A stretch of 64,000 nt of DNA from Hyphomicrobiales bacterium. GTDB lineage: Bacteria; Pseudomonadota; Alphaproteobacteria; Rhizobiales; Rhizobiaceae. Positions 35,067 through 44,612 of the stretch are shown here, one piece after another. Each line of letters begins with the position of its first letter. Within the stretch, counting starts at the first letter, position 1. The stretch spans positions 124,001 to 188,000 of the forward strand of contig UBQX01000007.1 of the NCBI GenBank assembly GCA_900467685.1, read 5' to 3'. Both the position numbers and the translations under genes were made by a program. The notes under the pieces were generated by a model. The model was not told where the DNA came from, did no database searches, and was given only the letters and a program-made list of their open reading frames with translations.

Positions 35067-37346
35067 TTGCTCCAGGATAACTTTAAGCGTTCGGATTTGG
35101 AGGAAACGGCTTCGTCTGAAGCTGTGGACATCGACAAAATCGTCATAGCCGCGCGCCGTCAGTGGAAGATCGTGGCGACTTTCGGAGCGGTGGGAATGAT
35201 CTTGGGCGCGATCTACGCGCTCACAGCCGTACCGCTATATGTATCCAGCACAAACCTTCTGATTGATCCGAAAACCCGCCAGATCGTCGATCAGCTGTCG
35301 GCCGCCGCGGGTGTCATGGATGACGAAGGTTCGGTTCTGAGCCAGGTGGAAATCCTGTCCTCCCAGAAGATCGCCCTTGATGTTGTCGACAAGCTTGATC
35401 TGACCAACAACGCAGAGTTCCAGGCCGGCGGGCGGTCGCCTCTCGGTTCGGTAACGCGTACCATAAGGTCTGTCCTCAACTTCCGCAGCTGGTTCAATTC
35501 GGACACACTGGCTGCTGACCGTGAGGTCGAGCGGCAACAGGCGGCCAACGCCGTGAGAGGCGGCCTGACTGCGGAGCGCGTTGGCCGGAGCTATGTCTTG
35601 TCGATCAGCTACACGTCGCCATCCGCCGAGCTTTCGGCGAAAATCGCGAACGCCATTGCTGAGAGCTATCTCACAGATCAGCTTGACTCGAAATACGAGG
35701 CAACGCGTCGTGCCAGCGAATGGTTGCAGCAACGCATTGCGGAGCTGAAGCAGAAGGCACTTGAAAGCGACCTCGCAGTTCAGAAATTCAAATCCAGCAA
35801 CAACCTGATATCGACCGGCGGACAGCTCATCAGCGATCAGCAGCTGACACAATTGAACTCCCAGTTGATTGTCGCACAGAGCGCAACGGTCAGCGCGAAG
35901 TCGAAATACGACCAGATCCAGAATATCATCAAGAGTGGCGAGATCGATGCTTCGGTTACCGAATCGCTGAACAGTCCTGTGGTAACGGGCTTTCAGCAGA
36001 AGTATCTAGACGCCCTGCGGCGCGAGACCGACATCGCGAGCCGCCTGGGACCGGATCATCTTCAGGCCGTCCGGCTGCGCAATGAAATGCAGGACTACAA
36101 GCGCCTGATGTTCACCGAGTTGTCTCGCATTGCCGAAGCGAGCTACTCGACCTATCAAATTGCGTTGGCAAATGAAAAGTCTGCGGAAAAGCAGGTCCAG
36201 GATGCGACCGGCGTGTCAAGCAATGCCAATGACGCACAGGTCCAGCTGCGCCAGCTTGAGCGCGAATCCGAAACATACAAGTCACTCTATGCGAACTTTC
36301 TGCAGCGCTATCAGGAAGCGACACAGCAACAGTCCTTCCCGATTACCGAAGCAAGGGTGATTTCGAAGGCGATTGCTCCACAGAGACCGAGCAAGCCCAA
36401 AAAGTCACTGATCTTGGGCATTTCTCTCTTTGCGGGCCTTTTGCTGGGCGCAGGCGCAGGCGGGTATCGCGAATACAGGGAGCGATATTTCAGGACCGGG
36501 GATCAGGTCCGAAGCACGCTCGATCTGGAATATCTTGGCCAGATACCCCTGGAGAGCGACACGATTTACGAAAATAAGGACGGCGATGACGACGGGACAA
36601 CGGAATCTGCGTCTCGGATGACACGTCCGCAACGAAGCCTCCTCAACTTCGCCATCGATCATCCGCTTTCTTCGTTTGCCGAAGCTCTCAGAGCTGTTCG
36701 TCTCGCATCCGATATTGTTTCTGTTGCCGAACGGGGACGGATCATAGGGGTTGTTTCAGCCCTTCCGGGCGAGGGAAAATCGACGATATCGGTGAACCTC
36801 GCGCAGCTTCTCGCCCATCAAGGTTCGCGTGTACTGCTCATAGACGGCGACCTCAGAGCGGCAGGGGCGTCCAAGGCCATTGCCCCCCATGCTGAGCGCG
36901 GTCTTGTTGAGGTCTTGACGGCCGGTCTTTCCGTGAAGGATGCCATTCTCATGGACAGCCGCACCCGGCTGGCCGTGTTGCCGGTAGCTCATGGCCGCCG
37001 GACACCCTATTCCGCTGAACTCCTGGCGTCTCCACAAATGGCGCAGTTGCTGGATAGCATGCGCCAGAACTTCGATTACGTGGTGATCGATCTACCTCCC
37101 ATGGGTGCCGTGGTTGATGCCCGTGCAGTGGCTCCTCTGCTCGACTGCAACGTCCTGGTGACGGAATGGGGCAAGACTCCGAAATCGACCGTCAAGCGTG
37201 CCATCGAAGGCAACACGTTGCTTTACGAAAAGTGCCTCGGCGTCATTCTGAACAAGGTGGATATGGGTCGCATCGGTCTCTATGCCGAAACGGATACCAA
37301 CTACTATTTCAACAGCCGCTATGGCAGCTACTACCGGGAAGGCTGA
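35067..37346 (+). CDS. Polysaccharide co-polymerase and BY-kinase (Wzc/ExoP-like)
   Basis: This 759-residue protein has two membrane spans (about residues 36-58 and 448-466) enclosing a long periplasmic coiled-coil Wzz-type domain. The cytoplasmic BY-kinase follows: Walker A LPGEGKST (about 565-573), Walker A' LLIDGDLR and Walker B VVIDLPP. A Tyr-rich tail (YAETDTNYYF and RYGSYYREG) is the usual autophosphorylation cluster. The start is TTG with AAGGG upstream. It controls chain length and couples polymerisation to export through the Wza-like lipoprotein. Tyrosine phosphorylation is its likely regulation. Confidence 0.92.
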   Translation: MLQDNFKRSDLEETASSEAVDIDKIVIAARRQWKIVATFGAVGMILGAIYALTAVPLYVSSTNLLIDPKTRQIVDQLSAAAGVMDDEGSVLSQVEILSSQKIALDVVDKLDLTNNAEFQAGGRSPLGSVTRTIRSVLNFRSWFNSDTLAADREVERQQAANAVRGGLTAERVGRSYVLSISYTSPSAELSAKIANAIAESYLTDQLDSKYEATRRASEWLQQRIAELKQKALESDLAVQKFKSSNNLISTGGQLISDQQLTQLNSQLIVAQSATVSAKSKYDQIQNIIKSGEIDASVTESLNSPVVTGFQQKYLDALRRETDIASRLGPDHLQAVRLRNEMQDYKRLMFTELSRIAEASYSTYQIALANEKSAEKQVQDATGVSSNANDAQVQLRQLERESETYKSLYANFLQRYQEATQQQSFPITEARVISKAIAPQRPSKPKKSLILGISLFAGLLLGAGAGGYREYRERYFRTGDQVRSTLDLEYLGQIPLESDTIYENKDGDDDGTTESASRMTRPQRSLLNFAIDHPLSSFAEALRAVRLASDIVSVAERGRIIGVVSALPGEGKSTISVNLAQLLAHQGSRVLLIDGDLRAAGASKAIAPHAERGLVEVLTAGLSVKDAILMDSRTRLAVLPVAHGRRTPYSAELLASPQMAQLLDSMRQNFDYVVIDLPPMGAVVDARAVAPLLDCNVLVTEWGKTPKSTVKRAIEGNTLLYEKCLGVILNKVDMGRIGLYAETDTNYYFNSRYGSYYREG

Positions 37347-37360
37347 AGGCAGGTTCTTGA

Positions 37361-38056
37361 ATGCTGAGGCCCTCCTTCAGGATTTTGGCGGCAGCCTTCT
37401 GCCTTGCCCTCGCCGGCTTTTCGCTCGCCAGCCTGCAGACAGATCTTGAGACGCTTGGCACGCGTGCGGCTGCGCAGAGGCTGAATCTGGGCGAACCGCT
37501 GACCGCCGCATCCATAGAAGCTTTGGCCGCAGGACCTGAGTTCGACCATGCGCTCGGCCAATGCAGATCGAGCGTCCTCGATCATGCGCTTGTCATTCAA
37601 CTGAACAGGCTCGACAACATCAACCGCGCAACGGATGATGACGGCTGGCAGAAGGCCATTGGCCGCACGCAGCAACTCGTCGAGAAGTCGGAACGCTGCA
37701 AGCCGGGGGATGGGAACCTCTGGCTGAGAGATGCCATGCTAGTTCGCGCTGTTGCGGAAGTCCCCGAAGCGGTTGCCATGCGCCTAGCCTTGTCCTCGAA
37801 CCTCATCCCCGCCTATATGCCGGTCGTTCAGGTGCGCGTTGCGCAATGGGCTCTGTCAAATCCCGATACGCAGGCCGCCGGACAGGACACGATCGAGAGC
37901 GATCTGAGAACCATGGTCCTGTATTTTCCGCCCTACCAGACCGCAGCCATCATCAACTCGCTTCCAGAACCCATGAAGTCAAAGGCCCTTTCCTTCATAA
38001 CTCTGACCTCGCCTGCACGTCGGGAACGTCTTTTGTTGGCGCTATCGCAAAGCTGA
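37361..38056 (+). CDS. Secreted hypothetical protein after the co-polymerase
   Basis: This 231-residue protein has a probable signal peptide or anchor (residues 1-24, FRILAAAFCLALAGFSLA). The rest is mostly helical with two Cys (about residues 68 and 112), resembling a TPR-like helical repeat but without a recognisable family. It starts 14 bases after the Wzc-like stop, so it is co-transcribed with and probably serves the export machinery. Confidence 0.6.
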   Translation: MLRPSFRILAAAFCLALAGFSLASLQTDLETLGTRAAAQRLNLGEPLTAASIEALAAGPEFDHALGQCRSSVLDHALVIQLNRLDNINRATDDDGWQKAIGRTQQLVEKSERCKPGDGNLWLRDAMLVRAVAEVPEAVAMRLALSSNLIPAYMPVVQVRVAQWALSNPDTQAAGQDTIESDLRTMVLYFPPYQTAAIINSLPEPMKSKALSFITLTSPARRERLLLALSQS

Positions 38057-38326
38057 CATTCCAGCTCTTCAGGCTTTTGTGCGGCCCCTGCGCAGACCGC
38101 CCTGCCCCGCAATGTCTCGAAAGCTGGCAAATCTGCGCATCGGCCAGCAGGGCCTTTGCTGCCCCGCTCTGACACAACGTCCCGAAACTGGAAACATCGA
38201 TTAACCTAAAAGTGTCGGATCGCGTCACCGCGAGCGTATTCGTTAAAATCGTAACTTCTCCAGAACACCGATCTTAGCAAACTTCCGTGACTGTTGCCCG
38301 AGAACCAGAAACTCCGGGCGGAAACA

Positions 38327-40732
38327 ATGGCAGTCACGATTAACCTGAGCGCCAATGCCGGCGAAGCGGAAGTCAAATCTGCAATCTACAAACTCAGCCA
38401 GTCGGGCGGCACGCTTGTGTTTCCCAAAGACGCTGACATTTCGCTGACCAATACGCTCTACCTGACAGTCGGTAAGAACGACGTCACCATCGACCTCAAC
38501 GGCAGCACGCTGCATCAGGTCGGCGGCCGCGACCTTCTGGTCGCCTCGGGGGTAGAGAACCCTCTCAATTCGGTCAAGCTCGGTCTCGACTCGCAGAGCA
38601 ACACCACGGTGACCTACGCCAAGCTCCCTGACAATCTGAAGGTTGGGAGCTACATCAAGGTCACTGCGGACGACGCGTTGGCCGGTGACCACATTGATGC
38701 TCAGGACGCTGGCAACCCCACCCGCATGGGCCAGGCTGGCAAGGTCATCGCCATTGAGGGGAATACGGTGGTGCTCGAAGGACAGATCCTCGAGCAGGAT
38801 GTCTACCAGACGAATGTCCGCGCCACAGTCTATTCCGAGGGCCAACTGACGGTGAAGAACGGCACGCTTGACTGGCAGGCGAGCTCGACCAATTCGACGC
38901 AAAGCGGGACGATGCTTCCCGTGCGAAGCCTGGTCAATCCGGTGGTCGAAAATGTCAAGTTCAGCGATGCGGCCGCAGGCGTCAAATTCGTCAACACCGT
39001 CGGCGCGCTCGGCAAGGACATCATAGCGACCAATACGACGATTGCCATCCAGTCCTCCGCCTCCCTGAACACGGTGATCGACGGCGAATTTGCTGAAAAA
39101 GTCGCACACGGCGTGATGGTTCACGGTATCGGCACATTCGCCAATAGCGGATCGGCGGCCAGCTACGGCGCCGACATCGGCCTGCTGGTCAAGAACTCGG
39201 TGGTCTATGGCGCCGACAGGGCCGCATTCGACTTCCACTCGGAAAGCCGCAATGGCACCTACACAGACGACCTCGCCTTCAATTCTCGTTTGGCTGCGGA
39301 TCTTCGCGGAATTGGAAACACCTTCGAAAACAGCGCCGGCGCCGGCAACGACCGCGGCATCCAGCTATTCGAATACGGCGTGGGCGACGGTCGCAATGGC
39401 ACCATCAGCAACGTCACCCTGCGCGAGACAACCAACTATACCTTTGTCATCAGCGGCAATACGAAGGACAACCTGGTCGAAAACAGCAGCTTTGAGAGCT
39501 ATGGCACTGGCTATGCAGTGTCTCCTTCAGTCGCGACATTCATCAACACGACGATCAAGACCGGCGTTGTTTCGGACAATGACGTCCTGCTGGGCACGGC
39601 AAATGCCGACAAGCTGCTCGGCGGCAAGGGGATCGACCTGATTTTGGGCGGAAGCGGCGATGATTACATCTGGGGCGGCGACGGGAAAGATAACCTGATC
39701 GGCGGCTCGGGCCATGACCGCTTTGCCTATCACAGTGTTTCGGAAGGTGGCGACACCATTGCCGATTTCAAGGCCGGCAGCGATGGCGACGTCATAGATG
39801 TCTCCGTCCTTGCCGCTCGGCTGGGCTGGACCGGGAGCGACTTCTTCGCCTCCGGTTATATCAGGGTTGTCCAGTCGGGCCTGAATACGCTCGTGGAAGC
39901 AAAGGACGCTTCCGGTTGGGTGAACCTCGCGACGCTGACCAACGTCAAGGCATCCGATTTCGGACTGTCAAATCTGCAAATGAAACTCTCCGACGTGACC
40001 CCCTGGATGACGAATTCATCAGATACGGAAACATTGCTGAAAGCGACCATTCTGTCTTCAGCCCCCTCCACGATTGAGACCGCCACCGGCACGACCGCGA
40101 ATGACTGGCTGAAATCGGGCAGCACCGCGAAGGTATTCGTGGGCTCGAATGGCGACGACGGCTATGTCTTCGAAACAGCCGGCTGCAGCGTGATTGGCGA
40201 GACGGCAGGCGGTGGGAAGGATACAATCTGGGCGGGCGTCTCCGTCGACATGTCGTCCTTCGCCTTTGTGGAGAATCTTCGCCTGACCGGAACTGCAGAC
40301 ATCAACGGCACCGGCAACGAACTCGGCAACCTGATCACCGGAAACTCGGGCAACAACATCATTGCTGGCGGCGCTGGAAACGATTCATTGTGGGGCAAGG
40401 GCGGCGCAGACACGTTCTTTTTTGCCGATATGGGTGCCGCCAACCGCGACAGCATCCTGGATTTCGGAGCTGACGACAAGATCGCGCTTTCAAAGGCCAT
40501 ATTCACTGGGCTCGACAAGAACAACGATGGTCTTGTCGACGACGACGCTTTCCACATCAGCATCTGGAAGGGCGAGGCAGGCCCAGGAACACACGCTCAG
40601 ACCATCTACAACATGGCCACCGGGATGGTCAGCTACGACAGCGATGGCTCGGGTTCCCACGCAGCCCAGGACATCGCCTTTATCGGAAAGAACCTGAGCT
40701 TTTTCGACGCAAAGGACATCCTGCTCATTTAA
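38327..40732 (+). CDS. RTX protein with N-terminal parallel beta-helix (polysaccharide-modifying candidate, RTX4)
   Basis: This 801-residue protein begins with a pectate-lyase-like fold signature: GGTLVFPKDADISLTNTLYL, VTIDLNGSTL and repeated VENVKFSDA, NTTIAIQS and GNTFENS turns over about residues 1-415, as in right-handed beta-helix lyases and mannuronan epimerases. Residues ~430-480 carry nonapeptides (GGKGIDLILGGSGDDYIWGGDGKDN). The last ~190 residues are the same secretion module as in the other RTX proteins, ending NLSFFDAKDILLI. ATG 38327 is preferred over TTG 38294. The architecture resembles secreted AlgE epimerases and ExsH/PlyA glycanases, so it may modify or bind the exopolysaccharide. 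Confidence 0.82.
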   Translation: MAVTINLSANAGEAEVKSAIYKLSQSGGTLVFPKDADISLTNTLYLTVGKNDVTIDLNGSTLHQVGGRDLLVASGVENPLNSVKLGLDSQSNTTVTYAKLPDNLKVGSYIKVTADDALAGDHIDAQDAGNPTRMGQAGKVIAIEGNTVVLEGQILEQDVYQTNVRATVYSEGQLTVKNGTLDWQASSTNSTQSGTMLPVRSLVNPVVENVKFSDAAAGVKFVNTVGALGKDIIATNTTIAIQSSASLNTVIDGEFAEKVAHGVMVHGIGTFANSGSAASYGADIGLLVKNSVVYGADRAAFDFHSESRNGTYTDDLAFNSRLAADLRGIGNTFENSAGAGNDRGIQLFEYGVGDGRNGTISNVTLRETTNYTFVISGNTKDNLVENSSFESYGTGYAVSPSVATFINTTIKTGVVSDNDVLLGTANADKLLGGKGIDLILGGSGDDYIWGGDGKDNLIGGSGHDRFAYHSVSEGGDTIADFKAGSDGDVIDVSVLAARLGWTGSDFFASGYIRVVQSGLNTLVEAKDASGWVNLATLTNVKASDFGLSNLQMKLSDVTPWMTNSSDTETLLKATILSSAPSTIETATGTTANDWLKSGSTAKVFVGSNGDDGYVFETAGCSVIGETAGGGKDTIWAGVSVDMSSFAFVENLRLTGTADINGTGNELGNLITGNSGNNIIAGGAGNDSLWGKGGADTFFFADMGAANRDSILDFGADDKIALSKAIFTGLDKNNDGLVDDDAFHISIWKGEAGPGTHAQTIYNMATGMVSYDSDGSGSHAAQDIAFIGKNLSFFDAKDILLI

Positions 40733-41103
40733 TGGATAGGCGTTAGAGCAACAGGCCTTTTCCTCGAACCCCAACTGCCTGCGGGATGCGGGATCTCCAG
40801 AAACAGCTGCATTGTCTCGCTGATCATACCGGCAGGTGATCCACAATCGCAATGTCTGCGCAGGCGACATCGAAACGCGTCAGAACAAGTCAGCCAGCCG
40901 GCTGGCATCCGGGTTAGCGTGGATGTTTCTCCTTGAATTCAAGTTCTTTGCCACTAAGCTATGGGTTTACTGCGGACTGGATCTAGATGTCAGACGAGAT
41001 CGTGACCCCGTCCTTCTCTCAGGCTTGCAGCACGGCCGACGCCCGGAATAAGATGGCCTCGTGACGTCTGATACCTCGGGTCGCTAGGGAATCTGGCAGC
41101 GGA
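40733..41103. other. Gene-free gap with a 14-bp palindrome
   Basis: This 371-bp stretch lacks a convincing gene. It contains a perfect 14-bp palindrome, GCCAGCCGGCTGGC, at 40893-40906. No T-run follows it, so it is more likely a binding site or chance symmetry than a terminator. Confidence 0.35.
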
Positions 41104-41934
41104 ATGGACAGGAAAGTGAAGCCGAATTCCTCCAAGACCGGCACCACCATCTTTCTGGCCCTGCTGATATTCATGGTGACTGCATTCGCAAGCATTTTTC
41201 TCGCGGCCTACCACAGACCGACCATCGACACATTCTTTTCGCTATGGTCGTCGTTTCTAAAGCCCCAGGCCAACGCTCCGCCTGCAGCGCCCGCGCCTCA
41301 AATGGCAGCGCGGGTCGGTAGGCCACTCCCCCTCAAGAGGCTCCTCGACAATTCAGGCATAGCGTTCGAAAACGGCGATTTCAGCCTCGCCGACAAGTTT
41401 GCCAAGACCGACTTCTGTCAACTTGTGCAGCCTGTCTTTCCTGGAAAAGCGCCCCGATGGGAGCCAAGCCCATTCGATAGCGGAGCAAACTATTGCATCG
41501 GCCAGATGGAGGAAGCCCCCGCGGAGGCTGGTGCAATCGGAAATTCGCTATTCCTGCAGATCAGGCGGAACGCATATGGGGCCGCGACCATGGTGCGGCT
41601 TAAAATTGTTCTCAGCCCGGAACATGCGCAGAAAGCATTCACAAGCGAGTTCGACGACAGCGCCGCAATCATCCTTCGAGAGCTCTTTCTGAACGACCAG
41701 AAGGATATCATGTCAGACATCAAGGCTTTGCGCCCCTTCGACGTCGTCCGCTTCGGCATCAGGATCAAGCTGTTCGAAGAGCAATCAGTCCCCGGCGCCT
41801 ACAATCTGATGATAGAGGCGCGTTGCGGGAAATATGAATGCCCTGCGGTAAGCCCCTATTATCGCCTGGGCCTGGTCAGGAAGGATCCTGCACCCGAAGC
41901 CGAGATCGAAGCCGCAGTACCTCAACCGCAATGA
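41104..41934 (+). CDS. Membrane-anchored hypothetical protein
   Basis: This 276-residue protein has one N-terminal span (about residues 14-36), a Pro/Ala linker and a globular periplasmic domain with several Cys (FCQLV, YCIGQ, ARCGKYEC). It ends in an acidic Pro/Ala tail. I do not recognise the family with certainty; similar proteins of unknown function occur in rhizobia. It is flanked by RTX4 and the oppositely oriented UDP-glucose dehydrogenase gene. Confidence 0.6.
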   Translation: MDRKVKPNSSKTGTTIFLALLIFMVTAFASIFLAAYHRPTIDTFFSLWSSFLKPQANAPPAAPAPQMAARVGRPLPLKRLLDNSGIAFENGDFSLADKFAKTDFCQLVQPVFPGKAPRWEPSPFDSGANYCIGQMEEAPAEAGAIGNSLFLQIRRNAYGAATMVRLKIVLSPEHAQKAFTSEFDDSAAIILRELFLNDQKDIMSDIKALRPFDVVRFGIRIKLFEEQSVPGAYNLMIEARCGKYECPAVSPYYRLGLVRKDPAPEAEIEAAVPQPQ

Positions 41935-41996
41935 TGGAGACAGCGGCCCATGAGCGAGACCGGGCACTGCTGAGCGATCGAGCCTTTCGCTAGGGT

Positions 41997-43163
41997 TCAA
42001 TCGCTTCCGAAGAGGTCGCGCGTATAGACCTTCTCCTCGACATCGGCCAGTTCCTTGCCCATGCGGTTCGACAGGATAACGTCTGCTTCAGCCTTGAATG
42101 AGGCGAGATCCCTATAGACCTTCGACCCGAAGAACGTGTCGTCTTTGAGTGCCGGTTCGAAGACGATCACCGGCACGCCTTTGGCCTTGATCCGCTTCAT
42201 GATGCCTTGAATGCTGGACGAGCGGAAGTTGTCCGAGCCAGCCTTCATGATCAGTCGATATACGCCGACAACGGATGGCTGACGACGCAGGATATCCTCG
42301 GCGACGAAATCCTTGCGCGTCGTGTTTGACGTCACGATCGCATTGATCAGGTTCTGCGGCACGTCCTGATAGTTGGCCAGCAATTGCTTCGTATCCTTCG
42401 GGAGGCAATAGCCACCATATCCGAAGGATGGATTGTTGTAGTGGGTCCCGATGCGCGGATCGAGGCCGACACCGTCGATGATCTGCCTCGTGTTCAGACC
42501 ATGCGTTGCCGCAAACGTATCGAGCTCGTTGAAATAAGCGACACGCATTGCAAGATAGGTGTTGGCAAAAAGCTTGATGGCCTCGGCTTCGGTGGGGTCG
42601 GTGAGAAGAACGGGCGCGTCCTTGCGCTCGGCACAGCTCGCAAGAATGTCCGCAAAAACACGGCCGCGTTCGGAGCGTTCGCCCACCACGATCCGGGACG
42701 GATGAAGGTTGTCATAAAGTGCACGGCCTTCGCGCAGAAACTCCGGCGAGAAGATGACATTCTCGCAGGCCAGGTCCCTGCGGATCTTCGCCGTATAGCC
42801 GACGGGGATTGTGGACTTTATGACCATGACCGCCGAGGGATTGATGGCGATGACATCGCGCATCACGGATTCGATCGAAGTCGTATCGAAATGGTTTGTC
42901 TTCGGGTCGTAGTTGGTCGGCGTTGCAATGATGATGAAATCCGCCCCGCAATAGGCTTCCTCTTTTGACAGAGTGGCCTTCAGGTTGAGAGGCTTCGTCG
43001 CAAGGAAGGCCTCAAGTTCCGTATCCGAAAACGGGCTGCGCTTGCTGTTGATGAGATCAACGCGTTCGGCAGCGATGTCAAAGGCAACCACCTCATGGCG
43101 CTGCGCAATCAGCACAGCATTCGACAGACCCACGTAACCTGTTCCAGCAACCGCTATTTTCAT
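41997..43163 (-). CDS. ugd: UDP-glucose 6-dehydrogenase (Ugd)
   Basis: This 388-residue NAD-dependent enzyme makes UDP-glucuronate. It has the Rossmann motif [16 protein letters not shown], the FSPEFLREG central region and the catalytic Cys253 in [12 protein letters not shown]. The length matches the short E. coli Ugd type rather than the ~440-residue rhizobial Rkp/ExoUgd type. It supplies the donor expected for the PssD/PssE-like transferase at 30.6 kb. Its C-terminus faces the 41.1-kb gene and it has its own long upstream region. Confidence 0.92.
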   Translation of the reverse strand: MKIAVAGTGYVGLSNAVLIAQRHEVVAFDIAAERVDLINSKRSPFSDTELEAFLATKPLNLKATLSKEEAYCGADFIIIATPTNYDPKTNHFDTTSIESVMRDVIAINPSAVMVIKSTIPVGYTAKIRRDLACENVIFSPEFLREGRALYDNLHPSRIVVGERSERGRVFADILASCAERKDAPVLLTDPTEAEAIKLFANTYLAMRVAYFNELDTFAATHGLNTRQIIDGVGLDPRIGTHYNNPSFGYGGYCLPKDTKQLLANYQDVPQNLINAIVTSNTTRKDFVAEDILRRQPSVVGVYRLIMKAGSDNFRSSSIQGIMKRIKAKGVPVIVFEPALKDDTFFGSKVYRDLASFKAEADVILSNRMGKELADVEEKVYTRDLFGSD

Positions 43164-43586
43164 CGTTTTCCGTCGTCCCGCTTTTGATATCCGAATCTAC
43201 TTCGCCATATGATTGGCCAATCCCGGCGGATATTAGATTAGGTTGATAACGGATTAATTATATATTGCAATGCGAAGAACCGATTGCCGTTGGCCCGAGC
43301 GCGCATCCTACGCAAAAGGTTTCTGTCCAGCCGGCAGATATCCCCGTCTTGAGCTTTCCGAAACTATCGACGAAACAGAGACGTTACGTCTCCCAATGAC
43401 GATGTCCGGGATCTGAGGTTTCGATAGAAATCTTCTGCCGGAGGGCAATATTAATACTCTCTGATAAAGAGAATCCGCGTCACCAGCGTGAAAAAATCTT
43501 TCCCGCGATTATTTTTAGGATATAGTTGGCCTTGCACTGGAGGAGCACGAATCAAGTCGTGTAGTGCATTGGGACGGAATACAGAC
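43164..43586. promoter_or_regulatory. AT-rich upstream region of ugd
   Basis: This 423-bp gap lies between the divergent ugd gene and a very small ORF. Bases ~43225-43275 are strongly AT-rich with repeated ATTA/TTAA strings, as expected of a promoter. No gene or strong palindrome is seen. Confidence 0.4.
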
Positions 43587-43784
43587 GTGAAATTTCAGAT
43601 ATTGTTGATTTTCCTGCTGGTAAGCCTCATTTCCTGGGGCGGTTTTTTCATGGTCGCGCGACATGGGTATCATACCGCGCAGAGTGTGGGAGTGTTACCA
43701 AATCTCCACATCAAGCATCGTCTTGGCATTGAAACGCGCGAATCTCTGAACAAGAACACTGTGACGGACGGCTACCCGTCCTGA
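43587..43784 (+). CDS. Small membrane protein, unknown
   Basis: A 65-residue frame starting at GTG 43587 has one strong hydrophobic span (KFQILLIFLLVSLISWGGF) followed by a polar, basic tail. The frame is open upstream to an ATG at 43488, but that extension reads as non-coding. It is followed by short hairpins (GGACGG-CTAC-CCGTCC at its very end). Expression is unproven and no family is recognised. Confidence 0.4.
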   Translation: MKFQILLIFLLVSLISWGGFFMVARHGYHTAQSVGVLPNLHIKHRLGIETRESLNKNTVTDGYPS

Positions 43785-43854
43785 GAGCGTCAAAACGCTT
43801 ACGGATGGCATTGAAACACGAATCCCGAGAGCAAGCTCTCCGGCGGTCGCTTCG

Positions 43855-44493
43855 TCATTCCATTGATCGAACGACGTAATCGGCCTCAATACTGTCATTC
43901 AGTACCCGCCGGCCGTTTGGTAGATCGTTGCCGTCAAGCTTCCAAGCGCGATCTTCTATGGAGAGCTCCTTCCAGCGGTCCTCGAGCCGCGCCCGCAGCA
44001 CCGCCTCTGGTTCGTTGATCATCACCGTAAGATCGTAATGGGGATGCAGCTCTCTCCACCTGCCCTCGTTGAGCAAGAGGTAATTTCCCTCGGCAACGAT
44101 GTAGCGAACCGATTGCGGTATCATCCGCGCGCCGGCACGGGCGATTTCGATCGAGCGGTCGAAAACCGGAACCGCGATTTCCGGTTCGGCATTCTGACGC
44201 AGGCGCTTCAACATGTGTGCAAAGCCGGCGGCATCGAAGGTTTCTGGCGCGCCTTTGCGCGGGCGAAGGCCGCGCGGCACGAGCAGCATGTCGTCATAGT
44301 GATAGCCGTCCATGGGCAGGACGGCGGCCGAGCCCGGATCGTGGGCGTTGAGCGCTTCCACCAACTTTTCGGCTAGCGTCGACTTGCCGGCTCCCGGTGG
44401 ACCGGCGACGGCAGCAATCACCCTGTTGCCAACCTCTCCTTTGGCCACGATCGCAGCAGTCAGAGTTTCGAGGGTTGCAATCGTGCCTGTCAT
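43855..44493 (-). CDS. P-loop nucleoside/nucleotide kinase-like protein (FrcK-like)
   Basis: This 212-residue protein has Walker A AGPPGAGKST at about residues 29-38. It then has LPMDGYHYDD, a substrate-binding Asp region typical of uridine kinase/pantothenate kinase-like enzymes, and VIAEGNYLLL-type Walker B context. It phosphorylates an unidentified small hydroxyl substrate. I chose ATG 44493, which gives the family length; an open extension upstream overlaps phnF. It lies 119 bases downstream of phnF on the same strand, so it may be co-expressed, but a link to phosphonates is unproven. Confidence 0.78.
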   Translation of the reverse strand: MTGTIATLETLTAAIVAKGEVGNRVIAAVAGPPGAGKSTLAEKLVEALNAHDPGSAAVLPMDGYHYDDMLLVPRGLRPRKGAPETFDAAGFAHMLKRLRQNAEPEIAVPVFDRSIEIARAGARMIPQSVRYIVAEGNYLLLNEGRWRELHPHYDLTVMINEPEAVLRARLEDRWKELSIEDRAWKLDGNDLPNGRRVLNDSIEADYVVRSME

Positions 44494-44612
44494 GGTGATC
44501 CTGCCAATGTTTCTGGACAGGCAAATTCCAACATCCAGGATCACAAGGCAAGGACGCTGCCAGGCAAGCAACAGCTTTCCCTCAGCTCCCGCTTTTCGTA
44601 CCCTGCGGCAGA

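Noticed and set aside
3287-40732. Possible CRISPR array or tandem DNA repeats in glycine-rich segments
   Set aside because: The short repeats are RTX nonapeptide codons within open frames, without uniform repeat-spacer structure.
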